Shown: positions 1 to 5,445 of the stretch, piece by piece | How positions within the stretch are numbered: the first letter of the stretch is position 1 | Layout of the letters: each line of letters starts with the position of its first letter | Source of the DNA: an uncultured Pseudomonadota bacterium | GTDB lineage: Bacteria; Pseudomonadota; Gammaproteobacteria; Burkholderiales; Thiobacillaceae | Direction: 5' to 3' | Assembly: GCA_903883985.1 (NCBI GenBank) | Contig: CAISDD010000563.1 | Coordinates: 1 to 7,282 of the forward strand | Length of the DNA stretch: 7,282 nucleotides | The notes under the pieces: generated by a model | The model's database searches: none | What the model saw: only the letters and a program-made list of their open reading frames with translations | Told to the model about the DNA's origin: nothing | Program-made: the position numbers and the translations under genes

Positions 1-6
1 AGAGGT

Positions 7-96
7 GTAGGGTGGGCAAACGTTTTTTTGTTTGCCCACCAATTTCACCGTTGCGAGTCCGCGTGGGCAAACGATAAGGCCGTTTGCCCACCCTAC
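7..96. repeat. Inverted pair of REP-like hairpins (BIME-like)
   Basis: Two hairpins face each other. The first is GTAG (7-10) followed by arms 11-21 and 30-40, a perfect 11-bp stem with a T-rich loop. The second has arms 63-73 and 81-91 (perfect 11-bp stem) and ends in CTAC (93-96), which is GTAG on the minus strand. The outer 16-mers 7-22 and 81-96 are exact reverse complements. A GTAG tetranucleotide at the foot of a hairpin is the known hallmark of REP elements mobilised by RAYT (TnpA-REP) transposases, and an inverted pair is the BIME layout. That assignment rests on architecture only; no RAYT gene is in the window. Confidence 0.6.
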
Positions 97-150
97 CTGG
101 CTCTCCCAGCAATTCCGCTGGGGGTCTGAACGGTTACCAGGACCGGGCTT

Positions 151-213
151 GCCCAACAAACGGTTCAGATCGTGGCTCGCTTCGCTCGCACGATTTAACC
201 TTATTCGTTAGGC
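151..213 (+). other. Integron attC recombination site
   Basis: The 63-bp site has R'' GCCCAAC (151-157) and R' GTTAGGC (207-213), fitting the RYYYAAC/GTTRRRY consensus and pairing with one mismatch (G-T wobble on the bottom strand). Inside lie unpaired spacers of 4 nt (158-161) and 6 nt (201-206). The L''/L' arms (162-174 and 189-200) pair as GGTT/AACC, then A167-T196, G168 opposite T195, then ATCGTG/CACGAT. The left arm carries one extra C at 166. On the bottom strand this is the extrahelical G that sets attC orientation for IntI, as in aadA-type sites. The terminal loop is 175-188. By this orientation the upstream cassette ends at 207 and the next would begin at TTAGGC (208). No integrase or attI is visible. 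Confidence 0.85.
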
Positions 214-306
214 ATCAAGCCGGTGTGCGAATCAGTCTTCGTATCCGCCATACCGGTTTCACGGAAATGACGTGCAAGCAACTAATATCGATTTGGCATT
301 AAAAAT

Positions 307-927
307 TTAAGAGCCCACTTTCCGGCAGAAGCAATAGACGAATTTTTGCTCGTTTCCACTGGGTGTATGATGTGATTCCTTTTCATGACCGAGCAGGACA
401 AAAGCCTCCCCAAACTCCGCATGAAGTTCGTTTGCGTTGTAGCGCATTACCGGCAGCCCACTACATTTGGCAGGACCATCCTCTGCAAAGGTTGCGATGA
501 TGACAAGCCCGCCTGGTTTAACCGCGCGAAGCACTGCCCGCACATATTGATGGCGCTCGTCTGGCGTCGTTAGAAAATGAAATACAGCCCGGTCATGCCA
601 CACATCGTATGTGTGAAAATCGAGTTCGATTTCAAGGATATTGGCTTCCAGCCACCGCACTTCCGAGGCGCGGGCACCAAGCCTGGACTTGGCTGAGGCG
701 AGCGCTTCACCGGAAAGATCGAGGACCGTGATGTTTTTATACCCGGTGACCAGGAGATCATCCACCAGCGTCGATGCACCGCCACCGACATCAATAATTG
801 AGGGCGTAGGCGGCTTGCCCGCATCTAGAATCAATTTTACAGAGCGCTCCGCATGCGATTGAAACCAACTGACCTCATTCGCAGCTTTGGTCGAGTAAAC
901 ACGTTCCCAATGATCTTTAAATTGCAC
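307..927 (-). CDS. Class I SAM-dependent methyltransferase
   Basis: A 206-residue cytosolic protein with a single class I (Rossmann-like) methyltransferase domain. Motif I is IIDVGGGAS (residues 44-52), which binds S-adenosylmethionine. An acidic residue ends strand 2 (D70 in VLDLS). The DVWHDRAVFHFL segment (108-119) corresponds to motif IV, and LRAVKPGGLVIIATF (133-147) to motifs V-VI. The N-terminal W-x12-WFQ pattern is common in small Methyltransf_11/25-type enzymes. The substrate cannot be told from sequence. The start is GTG, supported by a strong Shine-Dalgarno 5 nt upstream; the next in-frame Met is residue 161, inside the fold. The gene lies just beyond an attC site but in the opposite orientation, so it could be a reversed cassette gene or a chromosomal neighbour. 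No second attC was found on its other side. Its G+C appears lower than that of the molybdenum operon. Confidence 0.88.
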   Translation of the reverse strand: MQFKDHWERVYSTKAANEVSWFQSHAERSVKLILDAGKPPTPSIIDVGGGASTLVDDLLVTGYKNITVLDLSGEALASAKSRLGARASEVRWLEANILEIELDFHTYDVWHDRAVFHFLTTPDERHQYVRAVLRAVKPGGLVIIATFAEDGPAKCSGLPVMRYNANELHAEFGEAFVLLGHEKESHHTPSGNEQKFVYCFCRKVGS

Positions 928-932
928 TAAAA

Positions 933-939
933 CCTCCCC
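933..939 (-). promoter_or_regulatory. Shine-Dalgarno deciding the methyltransferase GTG start
   Basis: On the minus strand GGGGAGG is followed by a 5-nt spacer (TTTTA) and then GTG. This near-perfect anti-16S match fixes the non-ATG start. A TATACT hexamer (minus strand, 1002-997) lies about 70 nt further upstream and could be a -10 box, but I see no matching -35 at normal spacing. Confidence 0.7.
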
Positions 940-1013
940 GCAACTGATTAACCGGGGTTTAACGGCCGGCCACCCAAAAACCTCTCAACCTTCCGAAGTA
1001 TACAACGTAATCC

Positions 1014-1174
1014 ATAAGTAAGCTGTCGAAACCAATTTAGCTTAACACCGGGCTCCCTCACCCCGCCCTCTCCCGAAGGGAGAGGGTTCCACCCCCTTCC
1101 CCCTCCGGGGGAAGGGCCGGGGATGAGGGCCTGCGCCGGCAGCTTAATGAAGGCAAGTTACGCGACATTACTTA
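1014..1174 (+). mobile_element. MITE-like palindromic element, copy 1
   Basis: About 161 bp with imperfect terminal inverted repeats: the left end reads TAAGTAAGCTGTCG and the reverse complement of the right end reads TAAGTAATGTCG. Inside are two perfect hairpins: 1066-1086 (9-bp stem, GAA loop) and 1094-1116 (10-bp stem, TCC loop). An outer stem pairs the CCCTCACCCCG region (1055-1065) with CGGGGATGAGGG (1119-1130), giving a three-armed fold. Positions 1065-1165 are identical over 101 bp to copy 2. It has no coding capacity, so any movement would need a transposase in trans. Both ends carry TA outside an AGTAA core, as expected if the target duplication were TA (inference). Confidence 0.75.
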
Positions 1175-1219
1175 GTAACTGCTCAGGTCGATGCAATAGT
1201 CTAAAAACAACCACGGCAA

Positions 1220-1260
1220 TCCCCTCCCCTTCAAGGGGAAGGTTAGGGTAGGGATGGGGT
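1220..1260. repeat. C/T-rich palindromic repeat, different from the MITE-like family
   Basis: A short imperfect palindrome centred on CCCCTTCAAGGGG (about 1228-1240), with flanking ATCCC / GGGAT able to form an outer stem. It resembles dispersed C/T-rich intergenic repeats known in betaproteobacterial genomes, but only one copy lies here. It sits 3' of the minus-strand repeat-protein gene. There is no T-run, so I do not call it a terminator. Confidence 0.4.
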
Positions 1261-1332
1261 AAACAGTTACGTTCGGCAAAGCATCCTTGCCGGTGAATAT
1301 GGCGGGATGCGCATTTTTCAGTTGGAGCAAAA

Positions 1333-2184
1333 TTACTTCGTTGGGGCCGGCGCGGTCTGGCCCGGTACTTGCCAGAACTTGGCACTGGCATTGGGATCGA
1401 GTGGGTTGTAGAGATACGACTGGGCGCCGGCAGCTAGCTTGTCTGGAACCGGAAGCCCGGGTATGGCAAACGCCCGCAGTGCGTTCTGGTCGAGGGAGTT
1501 GAAGACGGACGCGCTAGAGCCGGTAGTGCGCGGTGCGTTGCCGGCGGGCGGCGGAGATGTGGGGTTCAGGAGACCCTTCCAAAGATCGCCGTAGGAGGCG
1601 GGATTGAACATCGCGCCCAGCCAGCCCATGTAAGCGTTGGGGTTTACCGGTGTAATCATGGCCCGCAACGTCCGCGGGTCGAGCGGCGACAACATCCATT
1701 TCGTGTAAACATTAGGGTTCAATGGCTGGAGCAACAAGTTCATCGTCTTGGGATCCGCTGGCGCGATCGCCCAGCGCATCAACTTGCCAGGATCGCTGAA
1801 CTGAGCGAGCACGGCGTTGTAGAAATTGGGGTCCATCGTCGCCGCGAGCCACTTCATGTAGGTGTTTGGATCCGTCACCAGAGGCATCCAGGCGGAATAG
1901 GCACCCGGATGCATCATGCTGTTGAGCATCGTCTCCCAAGTGCCGGGATCCAGGCTCTGCATGCCAAAGCCGGTGTAGAAACTGGGCTCCGAAGCGGCGT
2001 TCACTAACGCTAGAAACTTCTTTGGATCCTTAAAATACTCGGGATTCTGGGTGAAGTCCCACATCGTCGCGGCGATAGCTTCTGGAGTTTTGGGCATTTC
2101 AGCAGGTTGCGTGTCGGCAGCAATGACCGGCGCGGAAACAGCGAAGGACAGCATTGCAGCCAGCGATAAATATTTGATTTTCAT
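1333..2184 (-). CDS. Secreted protein with 13-residue D/N-P tandem repeats, function unknown
   Basis: A 283-residue protein. Residues 1-22 form a Sec signal peptide (MKIK, hydrophobic core, VIA-A cleavage site), so the mature protein is probably periplasmic or surface-exposed. Residues about 53-208 are a periodic repeat: a Pro preceded by D, N, E or H at 54, 67, 80, 93, 106, 119, 132, 145, 157, 170, 182, 195 and 208. Ten intervals are 13 residues and two are 12. The consensus is [DN]P-x-x-[YLFWM]-x-x-[WLM]-[LMA]-x4, e.g. DPNTYMKWLAATM. This reads as a series of short helices each N-capped by D/N-P. A Pro/Gly/Ser linker (209-226) and a C-terminal tail with NPLDPNAS follow. The ATG at 2184 was chosen because it directly begins the signal peptide; extension to 2310 adds 42 unlikely residues. 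No enzyme motif or cysteine is seen. It is monocistronic and bracketed by MITE-like copies 1 and 2. Confidence 0.75.
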   Translation of the reverse strand: MKIKYLSLAAMLSFAVSAPVIAADTQPAEMPKTPEAIAATMWDFTQNPEYFKDPKKFLALVNAASEPSFYTGFGMQSLDPGTWETMLNSMMHPGAYSAWMPLVTDPNTYMKWLAATMDPNFYNAVLAQFSDPGKLMRWAIAPADPKTMNLLLQPLNPNVYTKWMLSPLDPRTLRAMITPVNPNAYMGWLGAMFNPASYGDLWKGLLNPTSPPPAGNAPRTTGSSASVFNSLDQNALRAFAIPGLPVPDKLAAGAQSYLYNPLDPNASAKFWQVPGQTAPAPTK

Positions 2185-2220
2185 GGTTTTTATCCGTTCG
2201 TAGGTTTTGAAAAATGATTT

Positions 2221-2271
2221 CCAGGCTACCCAAGCTTGGGAGGTACGTAAAGCCAGGCAACCTTGCTTGGC
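2221..2271. promoter_or_regulatory. Two related dyads upstream of the repeat-protein gene
   Basis: The first site contains the perfect 12-bp palindrome CCCAAGCTTGGG (2229-2240). The second is an inverted repeat with 9-bp arms (2252-2260 and 2263-2271), one mismatch and a 2-nt centre. The two also resemble each other as direct repeats: CCAGGCTACCCAAGCTTGG at 2221 and CCAGGCAACCTTGCTTGG at 2253, starting 32 bp apart, about three helical turns. They lie 37-87 bp upstream of the ATG. A dimeric regulator binding both is a plausible inference; I could not place a promoter confidently. Confidence 0.35.
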
Positions 2272-2341
2272 AGTAGACTTTAATAGAAGGAATGCCGGAC
2301 CGAAATTCATGAAAACGAGTATTTAGACTACCAGTATTCCG

Positions 2342-2501
2342 ATAAGTAACCTGTCATAACCAATTTGGCTTACCACCGGGCCCCTCACCCTGCCCTCTCC
2401 CGAAGGGAGAGGGTTCCACCCCCTTCCCCCTCCGGGGGAAGGGCCGGGGATGAGGGCCTGCGCCGGCAGCTTAATGAAGGCAAGTTACGCGATATTACTT
2501 A
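2342..2501 (+). mobile_element. MITE-like palindromic element, copy 2
   Basis: About 160 bp, same orientation as copy 1 and identical to it over 2392-2492. The divergence lies in the left arm (2342-2391) and the last few bases. The ends are ATAAGTAACC and ATATTACTTA. An ATG within the conserved core (2450) opens a 98-codon frame running out to 2746, which I regard as non-coding. Confidence 0.75.
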
Positions 2502-2507
2502 ACATCC

Positions 2508-2542
2508 GGCGGAAGGCGCGAAAAACCGCTTTTCCGCCCTAC
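2508..2542 (-). repeat. Single REP-like hairpin (GTAG type)
   Basis: On the minus strand GTAG (2542-2539) is followed by GGCGGAA (2538-2532), an internal segment with a run of T, and TTCCGCC (2514-2508), a perfect 7-bp stem. The GTAG-plus-hairpin layout matches the pair at 7-96 but with a different arm sequence, so it is probably another subfamily. It starts six bases after MITE-like copy 2 ends. Confidence 0.5.
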
Positions 2543-2631
2543 CTTGCTACCTTGCTCAGGCAAAAAATCGGGATTTTTGGAGTCGAACGGTCGAACCCAG
2601 GAGACCCATTCCTGCCCTTGTCAGACTTTTC

Positions 2632-2671
2632 TCTTGTGATCTACCTTGATCGCAAGAAACTTCTTTATAGT
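2632..2671 (+). promoter_or_regulatory. Candidate operator and promoter of the molybdenum hydroxylase operon
   Basis: TCTTGTGATC (2632-2641) and GATCGCAAGA (2648-2657) form a dyad with 10-bp arms, one mismatch and a 6-bp centre. A good -10 hexamer, TATAGT, follows at 2666-2671. No canonical -35 fits: TTGAT at 2646 gives a spacing of only 14 bp and lies inside the dyad. An activator- or repressor-controlled promoter about 95 bp before the first gene is a reasonable inference. The TGTGA half-site recalls CRP, but the half-site spacing is wrong for CRP. Confidence 0.35.
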
Positions 2672-2763
2672 GTGACTCGTACATCTGTTCGCCGCGTATA
2701 TCCAGGGCTCAATGAAATCAAGCCGATACGGCAGGGCTGTCGCTAAACCATTGGAGACTAACG

Positions 2764-3222
2764 ATGATCAAACTCAACGTGAACGGGACTACACATCAGG
2801 CTGATGTTAATCCCGACACGCCGCTACTGTGGGTTCTGCGTGATACCCTTCACTTGACGGGCACGAAGTACGGCTGCGGCATCGCCCAGTGCGGTGCCTG
2901 TACCGTGCATCTGGACGGAACACCGGTCCGCTCCTGCATCACCCCGGTATCGTCTGCGGTCGGGCACAAGATCACCACCGTCGAGGGCATCGATGCGGAT
3001 CGGGTCGGCAAGGCCGTCCAGGAGGCATGGCGCAGGCTGGACGTCGTGCAATGCGGCTACTGCCAGTCCGGCCAGATGATGAGTGCCGTCGTACTCCTGA
3101 CAGAGAACCGCAAGCCGAGCGACGCCGACATCGACGACGCGATGGCGGGCAATCTCTGCCGCTGCGCCACCTACCAGCGCATCCGGGCAGCCATCCACGA
3201 AGCCGCCAGGTCACTCGCCTGA
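2764..3222 (+). CDS. iorA: [2Fe-2S] subunit of molybdenum hydroxylase (IorA-like)
   Basis: The 152-residue small subunit passes electrons from the Mo site of its partner to an external acceptor through two [2Fe-2S] clusters. All eight cysteine ligands are present. The plant-ferredoxin-type N-terminal domain has C38-x4-C43-x2-C46-x11-C58 (YGCGIAQCGACTVHLDG). The C-terminal all-helical domain has C97-x2-C100 (QCGYCQSGQM) and C132-x-C134 (GNLCRCATYQRI). The length is that of IorA and related COG2080 proteins. It has no signal peptide; it is probably exported folded with the Tat-bearing partner encoded 24 nt downstream. The start is supported by GGAG (2753-2756), 7 nt before the ATG. The symbol reflects family resemblance to isoquinoline 1-oxidoreductase; the real substrate is unknown. 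Confidence 0.92.
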   Translation: MIKLNVNGTTHQADVNPDTPLLWVLRDTLHLTGTKYGCGIAQCGACTVHLDGTPVRSCITPVSSAVGHKITTVEGIDADRVGKAVQEAWRRLDVVQCGYCQSGQMMSAVVLLTENRKPSDADIDDAMAGNLCRCATYQRIRAAIHEAARSLA

Positions 3223-3246
3223 TAGGGCGACAACGGGAGAACCATC

Positions 3247-5445
3247 ATGAACGAAACCGTTATCCAGAATTTTAGCCGCCGCCAATTCCTTCAGGGCACG
3301 GCGGCTGGACTGACCCTCGGCTTCTGCTTGCCTGGCTTCGCAGCGAACCTGCTAGCCAAGGCCGGCCAAGCCCCGACAATCACCGATTTTGAACCGAACG
3401 CCTTCCTTCGCATTGGCACCGACAACAGCGTGATCGTCATCGCCAAGCACCTGGAGATGGGGCAGGGCAGCTACACCGGCCTAGCGACCATTCTCGCCGA
3501 CGAACTGGATGCCGACTGGTCGCTGGTTCGAGTCGAAAGTGCGCCGGCCGACGCCAGGCGCTACAACAACCTGCTCTGGGGGGCGGCTCAAGGGACGGGC
3601 GGCAGCACGGCGATGGCTAATTCCTGGATGCAGATGCGCCAGGCCGGCGCCACCGGTCGGGCGATGCTGGTGGCCGCTGCGGCTAAGCACTGGAAGGTCG
3701 ATACCGGCGGCATCACGGTTCGAGACGGCGTGGTCGCGCATGCAGCTAGCGGCCACAAGGCCACGTTCGGCGAACTGGCGCTGGCCGCTGCCCAGGAGTC
3801 CGTTCCGGCCGAGGTCCAACTGAAGGAACCGAAGGAATTCCGTCTCATCGGCAAGCGGGCCCCACGCAAGGACAGCGCTGCCAAGACCGATGGCTCGGCC
3901 ATTTATACCCAGGATGTCTTCCTGCCGGACATGCTGGTCGCGGTCGTCGCCCATCCGCCACTGTTCGGGGCCAAAGTCAGGTCGTTCGACGCACGACGCG
4001 CACGGTCGGTCAAGGGTGTGGTTGATGTGGTTCAAATTCCGCAAGGTGTGGCGGTGCTGGCCCACGATACCTGGAGTGCCAAGAAAGGGCGCGACGCCCT
4101 GTCCGTGGAATGGGACGAAAGCGGTGCCTTCAAGCTGGGCAGCAGCGAGATACTGGCGCGATACCGCGAACTAGCGAAGACGGAAGGCGCCATTGCCAAG
4201 GTAGAAGGCGATACGGCCCAGGCTTTTGCCGGCGCGGCCCGGACTTTGTATGCCGAGTACGAATTCCCCTACCTCGCCCATGCCCCGATGGAGCCGCTTA
4301 ACTGTGTCATCCGGCTCGGCACAGACGGCTGTGAAGTCTGGAACGGCGAGCAGATGAATACCGGCGATCAGTACGCCCTGGCCGGCCTGTTCGGCTTCAA
4401 GCCAGAGCAGGTCAAGATCAACATGCTCTACGCCGGCGGCAGCTTCGGACGTCGCGCCGGCAAGGATTCGGACTACGTGCTGGAGGCGGCCCATATTGTA
4501 AAGGCGATCAAGGGCCGTGCACCGGTCAAGCTGGTCTGGTTGCGCGAGGACGACATGCGCGCCGGCTACTACCGGCCGCTCTTTTTCCATACGCTGGAGG
4601 CGGCGCTGGACGGTCATGGCGCGTTGTTGGGCTGGCATCACCGACTTGTCGGCCAGTCCATCATGGCCGGCTCGGCTTTCGCCAAGGCCATGGTCAAGGA
4701 TGGCATCGATGCGACTTCGATCGAGGGCGCAGTCAATCTGCCCTACACCATCCCGAACTTCAAGGTCGATTTGCACACGCCGGTCGATATCGGTGTACCG
4801 GTGCTGTGGTGGCGTTCCGTCGGCTCCTCGCACACCGCGTTCTCGACCGAAACCTTCCTGGACGAAGTCGCCGCGTCTTTGGGCAAGGACCCGGTCGCGC
4901 TGAGGCTGGAACTGCTCAAGGACCATCCGCGCCATGCCGGCGTGCTTCAACTGGCGGCCGAGAAGGCCGGCTGGGGCCAGCCGCTCAAGGCGGAGCCCGG
5001 CGTTCGGCGCGGACGTGGCGTGGCGCTGCACGAATCGTTCAACAGCTACGTTGCCGAAGTGGCCGAAGTAACGGTTGCGAAGGATGGTTCGGTCAAGGTC
5101 GACCGGGTCGTCTGCGCTGTCGACTGCGGCACGGCGATCAACCCGGACAATATCCGCTCCCAGCTCGAAGGCGCGGTCGGTTTCGCGCTGACGGCGTCAC
5201 TCTACGGCGAGATCACGCTCGAAGGCGGCCGGGTGAAGCAAGGTAATTACGACGGCTATCCGCTATTGCGTATCAACGAGATGCCCAAGGTCGAAGTGCA
5301 CATCGTGGAGTCGGCCAACGCGCCGACCGGGATCGGCGAACCTGGGGTGCCGCCCCTGGCGCCGGCGGTCGCCAACGCTATCGCCGCAGCCACTGGCAAG
5401 CGTCTGCGCAGGCTGCCCTTTGATACCACCGAACTGGCGGTCTGA
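3247..5445 (+). CDS. iorB: Mo-binding subunit of xanthine-oxidase-family hydroxylase (IorB-like), Tat-exported
   Basis: The 732-residue catalytic subunit hydroxylates an aldehyde or N-heteroaromatic carbon with water-derived oxygen at a molybdopterin cytosine dinucleotide (MCD) centre. A twin-arginine signal lies at the N-terminus: SRRQFLQ (10-16) followed by a hydrophobic stretch ending near residue 33, typical of IorB-type subunits. Cofactor-pocket motifs in order are MGQG (71-74), GTGGST (116-121), the conserved Gln in WNGEQMN (Q369), GGSFGRR (397-403), LWWRSVG (520-526), and GIGEPG with E698 as the conserved active-site glutamate. No truncation is apparent; the length is near the usual 720-780. 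GGGAG (3235-3239) lies 7 nt before the ATG. It pairs with the preceding [2Fe-2S] subunit. No cytochrome c domain or FAD subunit is present, so the electron acceptor is unclear. Isoquinoline, nicotinate-like or aldehyde substrates cannot be distinguished. Confidence 0.92.
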   Translation: MNETVIQNFSRRQFLQGTAAGLTLGFCLPGFAANLLAKAGQAPTITDFEPNAFLRIGTDNSVIVIAKHLEMGQGSYTGLATILADELDADWSLVRVESAPADARRYNNLLWGAAQGTGGSTAMANSWMQMRQAGATGRAMLVAAAAKHWKVDTGGITVRDGVVAHAASGHKATFGELALAAAQESVPAEVQLKEPKEFRLIGKRAPRKDSAAKTDGSAIYTQDVFLPDMLVAVVAHPPLFGAKVRSFDARRARSVKGVVDVVQIPQGVAVLAHDTWSAKKGRDALSVEWDESGAFKLGSSEILARYRELAKTEGAIAKVEGDTAQAFAGAARTLYAEYEFPYLAHAPMEPLNCVIRLGTDGCEVWNGEQMNTGDQYALAGLFGFKPEQVKINMLYAGGSFGRRAGKDSDYVLEAAHIVKAIKGRAPVKLVWLREDDMRAGYYRPLFFHTLEAALDGHGALLGWHHRLVGQSIMAGSAFAKAMVKDGIDATSIEGAVNLPYTIPNFKVDLHTPVDIGVPVLWWRSVGSSHTAFSTETFLDEVAASLGKDPVALRLELLKDHPRHAGVLQLAAEKAGWGQPLKAEPGVRRGRGVALHESFNSYVAEVAEVTVAKDGSVKVDRVVCAVDCGTAINPDNIRSQLEGAVGFALTASLYGEITLEGGRVKQGNYDGYPLLRINEMPKVEVHIVESANAPTGIGEPGVPPLAPAVANAIAAATGKRLRRLPFDTTELAV

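Noticed and set aside
217..259. Imperfect inverted repeat between the attC and the methyltransferase (arms 217-227 and 249-259)
   Set aside because: Two mismatches in 11 and a 21-nt loop; no terminator or recombination-site features, and likely to occur by chance.
84..302. 72-codon plus-strand frame at the left end
   Set aside because: It is built from the REP hairpin and the attC site; the composition is explained by those elements.
1274..1292. Possible terminator of the repeat-protein gene (CGGCAA / TTGCCG hairpin)
   Set aside because: The stem is only 6 bp and no T-run follows on the minus strand.
2185..2310. 42-residue N-terminal extension of the repeat protein
   Set aside because: It would bury the signal peptide internally and covers the dyad-rich upstream region; the ATG at 2184 is the natural start.
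1014..2501. CRISPR or other regularly spaced array
   Set aside because: The repeats are long, palindromic, few and far apart, with genes between them; there are no short repeats with uniform spacers.
2632..2657. CRP/FNR site
   Set aside because: The TGTGA-like half-sites are 10 bp apart rather than the 6 bp of CRP, and the FNR pattern is not met.
2450..2746. 98-codon plus-strand frame between copy 2 and the operon
   Set aside because: It starts inside the MITE-like core, crosses the REP hairpin and the candidate promoter, has no Shine-Dalgarno of note and shows no recognisable protein features.
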